Below, in pieces: positions 60,288 through 64,000 of a stretch of 64,000 nt of DNA (the first letter of the stretch is position 1; every line of letters starts with the position of its first letter). Source of the DNA: Chitinophaga sp. LS1 (lineage in GTDB: Bacteria > Bacteroidota > Bacteroidia > Chitinophagales > Chitinophagaceae). The position numbers were made by a program, and so were the translations under genes. The stretch spans positions 6,636,501 to 6,700,500 of the forward strand of contig NZ_CP128362.1 of NCBI RefSeq assembly GCF_034274695.1, given 5' to 3'. The notes below the pieces were generated by a model. That model did not search any database. It saw only the letters and a program-made list of their open reading frames with translations, and was not told where the DNA came from.

Positions 60288-60878
60288 ATGCTTCAACTAA
60301 AAACCGATCATACTTTTCGGAACAGGTTTTTATTTGTTTTCCTGTTAATGACCATTTTTAATGGTTTGACGGGGTATGCTACGAATAATCGTTTATATGA
60401 TGTAAGGTTGCAGGTACAACCGGGGAGCTGTGCACAGGATGTGTCGTTGCAAACCAGCAACCTTCAGCATCGTGCTCAGGCAGTACAACGCCCTCAGGAC
60501 TTTTTGTTCCGTACGCAGCCTACACATCGTCCGCAGGAATTGTCTTTCCGCCCGCAAACTTCCCACCGCCCTCACTTTGATCTCAAACCTTCTCATTTTT
60601 TCCTGCATCTTCCGCATTTATTGATGGAAGACCTGCCGGAAGACATCACTGAGGATCAGATTGCATACATTTCCCGTGCGCACGACCCTCGTCAGAAGCG
60701 CCGATTCTATATTTCTGCTACTTCACAGCAATACTCATTTACAACACGCCTACAACAGTTACAGCTCCTCCTGGTCCAATATATACCAGGAAATGAAAAC
60801 AAAACCGGCATCTACCAATGGCATGATGCCTTTCTACCCGCCTACTATAAGTTTCTCTTCAGGTACACCCTCTTTTGA
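60288..60878 (+). CDS. hypothetical secreted protein with internal repeats
   Basis: 196 residues from the ATG at 60288 (a TTG at 60276 is upstream). Hydrophobic signal (FLFVFLLMTIFNGLTGYA). Internal imperfect repeats RPQDFLFRTQPTH, RPQELSFRPQTSH, RPHFDLKPSHF at about 68-106. No family recognised. Followed by a hairpin and the efflux adaptor gene. Confidence 0.7.
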   Translation: MLQLKTDHTFRNRFLFVFLLMTIFNGLTGYATNNRLYDVRLQVQPGSCAQDVSLQTSNLQHRAQAVQRPQDFLFRTQPTHRPQELSFRPQTSHRPHFDLKPSHFFLHLPHLLMEDLPEDITEDQIAYISRAHDPRQKRRFYISATSQQYSFTTRLQQLQLLLVQYIPGNENKTGIYQWHDAFLPAYYKFLFRYTLF

Positions 60879-60923
60879 GCAATTCCTTATTTATAGATGA
60901 TGAAATAAGAATTGTATTACCAT

Positions 60924-60977
60924 GTATACAAGGCCCCCGTTATGAATGATACGTCATAGGGGCATGCTATTGTATAC
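60924..60977 (+). terminator. long stem-loop before the efflux operon
   Basis: GTATACAA (60924-60931) pairs with TTGTATAC (60970-60977); inside, GCCCC / GGGGC and TTATGA / TCATAG extend the stem with small bulges. Could end the preceding gene or act in the efflux-operon leader. Confidence 0.5.
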
Positions 60978-61002
60978 GCGAAAAAAATGATTGATACCTG
61001 TC

Positions 61003-62109
61003 ATGCGCACAACTACTGTGATATTGATGAGCATCGCCCTGGGGGGATGTATTACCAAAGGAGAAAAAAATAATACGAAGGATAACCTGAACACTTATCC
61101 TGTAGTGCAGCTTGCACTTACAGACACCATATTACATAAGAACTATGTAGCCGATATTGAGGCCGTACGGAATGTAGAGATCCGTGCCCGTGTAAACGGG
61201 TTCCTCAATAAGATCTATGTAGACGAGGGGCAACATGTACAACAGGGACAATTACTCTTTAGTCTCAACGACGAAGAGTTCAGAGCTGAACTGGCACGCG
61301 CCAAAGCCGCTTTCAGCAGTGCGATTGCAGATGCAAAGACGGCGCAGCTGGAACAATCAAGGGTACAATTGCTGGTCGATAAAAAGGTGATTGCCAAAAC
61401 AGAACTGGAAGTGGCCAGCGCGAAAGTAGCTGCGGCCAATGCCAGAGTGGAAGAGGCACGCAGTGCAGAAACCAATGCCGCTACACGGCTTGCTTATACG
61501 TCTATCCGTGCGCCATTTACCGGTTATATTGATAGATTACCTTCTAAAGCGGGGAGCCTGATCGCCGAAGGGGCGCTGCTGACTTCAGTTTCAGACATTC
61601 AGGATATGTATGCTTACTTCAATGTATCGGAGACTGAATACTTACAGCATAAGCGGAGTGCACAGGATAACCAGCATGCAGAAGTAGAGCTGGTACTGGC
61701 GGATGGTTCCCTCTATCCTTATAAAGGGAAGATAGAGACGATCGAAAGTGAATTTGAAGAAAGTACGGGGTCCATTGCATTCAGAGCGAAATTTCCAAAT
61801 CCGAAAGCGCTGCTGAAACATGGCGCCAGTGGTAAGATACAACTCGCTGCTGATTTGGATAGCACAATGCTGATTCCACAGAAGGCGGTGTTTGAAATGC
61901 AGGATAAAAATTATGTATTCCTGCTGGATGCAAATAATCATGTAAAGATGAAAAGCTTTAGTCCGGGACCGAGGATGGCTAACTGTTACATTGTACAGGC
62001 AGGTCTGAAGCCGGGAGACAGGGTAGTGTACGAAGGGGTACGCAATCTTAGAGAGGGTATGCAGATCAATCCGACGGTGATTTCGCTGGATAGTATCAGG
62101 GCATTGTAA
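61003..62109 (+). CDS. RND efflux adaptor (membrane fusion lipoprotein)
   Basis: 368 residues from the ATG at 61003. Lipobox ALGGC (Cys17-18). HlyD-like order: ADIEAVRNVEIRARVNGFLN, DEGQHVQQGQLLFSL (lipoyl), alpha-hairpin (about 85-145), RAPFTGYIDRLPSKAGSLI, then a beta-barrel (LIPQKAVFEMQDKNYVFLLD). Links the inner-membrane pump to an outer-membrane channel. Same operon as the pump at 62309. Its last 10 codons are copied in the repeat that follows. Confidence 0.94.
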   Translation: MRTTTVILMSIALGGCITKGEKNNTKDNLNTYPVVQLALTDTILHKNYVADIEAVRNVEIRARVNGFLNKIYVDEGQHVQQGQLLFSLNDEEFRAELARAKAAFSSAIADAKTAQLEQSRVQLLVDKKVIAKTELEVASAKVAAANARVEEARSAETNAATRLAYTSIRAPFTGYIDRLPSKAGSLIAEGALLTSVSDIQDMYAYFNVSETEYLQHKRSAQDNQHAEVELVLADGSLYPYKGKIETIESEFEESTGSIAFRAKFPNPKALLKHGASGKIQLAADLDSTMLIPQKAVFEMQDKNYVFLLDANNHVKMKSFSPGPRMANCYIVQAGLKPGDRVVYEGVRNLREGMQINPTVISLDSIRAL

Positions 62110-62218
62110 TGATCAGTGTATTGATCTATCTGTGCGGTGATTTCGCTGGATAGCATCAGGGCAGTGTAATGATCAGTGCAGTGATCTATCTGTGCGGTGA
62201 TTTCGCTGGATAGTATCC
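62075..62218. repeat. 60-bp tandem repeat made from the adaptor 3' end
   Basis: Copies start at 62075, 62135 and 62195 (third partial), each beginning CGGTGATTTCGCTGGATAG. Copy one includes the last codons of the adaptor and its stop. Confidence 0.92.
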
Positions 62219-62308
62219 GTGCCCTTTAAAGCAAATTATCAATCCGGTGGCATACATCTAAGTGGTGCGACCTGATAGATAAATCATTTTCATCTTTTAC
62301 ATCATTTT

Positions 62309-64000
62309 ATGTTTGATACATTTATCAAGCGGCCCGTGCTGTCGCTAGTCATCTCGTTAATCATAGTCCTGCTGGGCCTACTGGCACTATTCTCTCTGCC
62401 AGTCACCCAATTTCCCGACATCGTTCCTCCATCCGTTACCGTTACCGCCAAGTACACGGGTGCGAATGCCGAAGTATGTGCCAAAGCCGTGGCCACTCCA
62501 TTGGAAAGAGCCATCAATGGTGTACCGGGTATGACCTACATGTCGTCTGTATCCAGCAATACCGGTGTCACACTGATCTCCGTTTCTTTCGCCGTTGGTA
62601 CAGATCCGGACCAGGCCGCAGTAAACGTACAGAACCGTGTGGCCACCATCCTCGATGAATTACCTGAAGAGGTCATCAAAGCCGGTGTGAGTACGGAAAA
62701 AGAAGTGAACAGTATGCTGCTTTACCTCAACATCATGAGTGAAGACAGCACCCTCAATGAAAAATTCATTTACAACTTTGCAGACATCAACGTATTGCAG
62801 GAGTTAAAACGTATCGATGGCGTTGGCTTTGCGGAGATCATGGGCGCTAAGGAATACGCCATGCGCGTATGGCTGAAACCCGATCGTATGTTGGCTTACA
62901 GCGTTAGTGCCGACGAAGTGGTGGAAGCCATCCGTAAACAAAACATCGAAGCAGCCCCCGGTAAAACAGGGGAAGCCGCTGACAATGATCCACAGGTATT
63001 ACAATACATCTTACGCTATACCGGAAAATTCTTTGAACCTGGGCAATATGAAAATATCATCATCCGCGCCAATGCCGACGGCTCTGTATTAAAGCTGAAA
63101 GAAGTGGCGGACGTGGAATTCGGCGCACTCAGTTATGGCATGGTATCCAAAACAGATGGTAAGCCTTCTGCATCTATCATGCTCAAACAACGCCCCGGTT
63201 CCAATGCACAGGATGTAATTGCGAATGTAAAAAGCCGTATGGCTGAACTGAAGGAAACCTCTTTTCCACCGGGCATGACGTACAACTTCAACTACGACGT
63301 ATCCCGTTTTCTGGATGCCTCTATCCATGAAGTATTACGTACACTGGTAGAAGCATTCATCTTAGTATTCATCGTGGTATTCCTCTTTATACAGGACTTC
63401 CGCTCTACCCTCATACCTGCACTGGCAGTGCCGGTAGCGTTGATCGGTACATTGGCATTTATGCAAATGATGGGTTTCTCTATCAACCTGCTCACCCTGT
63501 TTGCATTAGTGCTTGCCATTGGTATAGTGGTCGATAATGCCATTGTGGTGGTGGAAGCTGTGCATGTAAAAATGCATGATCAGCACATGGCTCCCATGCA
63601 AGCCACACTGGCGGCAATGCGGGAAATAAGCGGGGCACTGGTGGCGATTACATTGGTCATGTCTGCCGTATTTATCCCGGTGGCATTCCTCTCAGGCCCT
63701 GTGGGCGTGTTCTACAGACAGTTCTCCCTCACCATGGCAATTGCAATTGTGATTTCGGGTATCAATGCCGTAACCCTCACGCCTGCTCTGTGTGCGATTA
63801 TGCTCAAAAATCACCATGCAGCGGGCAAGCCCCGTACATGGCTACAAAAGTTCTTCGATAAATTTAACTATCGTTATAATAAGACAGAAAAGAAATACCA
63901 GCACCTGGTTGGATATATTGCAGGCAGGCGCATGATCACAATCGGGATGCTGGCATTCTTTTTCATTGCTACCTGGGGCGTGAGCGCGATTCTGCCCGGA
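62309..64000 (+). CDS. RND efflux inner-membrane pump (AcrB/HAE1 type, 3' end cut by window)
   Basis: 564 codons, open to the window end. MFDTFIKRPVLSLVISLIIV start with TM1, then LPVTQFPDIVPPSVTVTAKY, GAKEYAMRVWLKPDRMLAYS, and TM2-6 with the proton-relay Asp pair (AIGIVVDNAIVVVEAVHVKM). The full protein should be ~1040 residues; the rest lies beyond 64000. It exports drugs or metabolites with the adaptor. Confidence 0.95.
   Translation, partial: MFDTFIKRPVLSLVISLIIVLLGLLALFSLPVTQFPDIVPPSVTVTAKYTGANAEVCAKAVATPLERAINGVPGMTYMSSVSSNTGVTLISVSFAVGTDPDQAAVNVQNRVATILDELPEEVIKAGVSTEKEVNSMLLYLNIMSEDSTLNEKFIYNFADINVLQELKRIDGVGFAEIMGAKEYAMRVWLKPDRMLAYSVSADEVVEAIRKQNIEAAPGKTGEAADNDPQVLQYILRYTGKFFEPGQYENIIIRANADGSVLKLKEVADVEFGALSYGMVSKTDGKPSASIMLKQRPGSNAQDVIANVKSRMAELKETSFPPGMTYNFNYDVSRFLDASIHEVLRTLVEAFILVFIVVFLFIQDFRSTLIPALAVPVALIGTLAFMQMMGFSINLLTLFALVLAIGIVVDNAIVVVEAVHVKMHDQHMAPMQATLAAMREISGALVAITLVMSAVFIPVAFLSGPVGVFYRQFSLTMAIAIVISGINAVTLTPALCAIMLKNHHAAGKPRTWLQKFFDKFNYRYNKTEKKYQHLVGYIAGRRMITIGMLAFFFIATWGVSAILPG

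Noticed and set aside
1..64000. tRNA and rRNA genes
   Set aside because: No T-loop GGTTCRANYCC with matching acceptor stems and no rRNA-like stretches were noticed.

Overview
The window looks like a stretch of a Bacteroidota chromosome, most likely from the Chitinophagaceae and close to Chitinophaga. The signs are many SusC/TonB-type beta-barrels with an N-terminal carboxypeptidase-regulatory fold, a suf operon with sufT, an S41/M28/GH3/GH5 secreted-enzyme complement, a GG-leader peptide cluster, and repeated TAnnTTTG -7 boxes, the signature of the Bacteroidota primary sigma factor. No tRNA, rRNA or CRISPR array was found. Genes are called from translation and motif reading only; no database search was run.

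Layout. 1-9.5 kb: a ketoacyl-ACP synthase III cut by the window edge, an AraC regulator, an S41 peptidase, a large secreted protein, an RRM RNA-binding protein, two small unknowns, a fatty-acid desaturase and purKE. 9.9-11.5 kb: a GIY-YIG-like small protein, decayed coding sequence and a class II cyclic-nucleotide phosphodiesterase. 11.5-21.8 kb: a minus-strand cluster that looks like a complete ribosomally made, modified peptide (RiPP) system. In transcription order it holds an outer-membrane barrel, a 56-residue GG-leader precursor with a 20-residue two-cysteine core, a radical SAM/SPASM maturase, a C39-peptidase ABC exporter, a 69-residue stub of an HlyD adaptor, two glycosyltransferases (one two-domain) and a LanC-like protein that lacks the zinc ligands. 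This is the most interesting system here: a candidate glycosylated, radical-SAM-modified peptide.

22-36 kb: an M28 peptidase, a GH3/GH5 pair for beta-linked glycans (probably mannan), a proline-iminopeptidase-like lipoprotein, PpnP, NUDIX, a second TonB-type barrel, a head-GIN lipoprotein, a saccharopine/alanine-dehydrogenase-like enzyme and an IS5-family insertion sequence with clear ends. This part also holds gene relics: a collapsed epoxide hydrolase, a truncated acpS and a start-less fragment. 36-48 kb: housekeeping genes (mscS-like, trmN6-like, tsaD, an ABC permease, prfC, a UbiD-family decarboxylase), small secreted His-rich and Ala/Pro-rich proteins, and several very long perfect hairpins. 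A 268-nt tract at 45444-45711 has a single G on the + strand.

48-64 kb: a second AraC-type regulator, an AI-2E-family permease, two GNAT acetyltransferases, and a divergent sufR-like repressor facing an FMN-reductase-sufA-sufBCDSE-sufT operon with a well-formed promoter and a possible operator. The right end holds two secreted proteins and the start of an RND efflux operon (adaptor plus inner-membrane pump) cut by the window edge. Minisatellites lie at 23769, 39552, 51031, 51130 and 62075. Several genes have a -7 box ending only 4-5 nt before the ATG, suggesting leaderless mRNAs.
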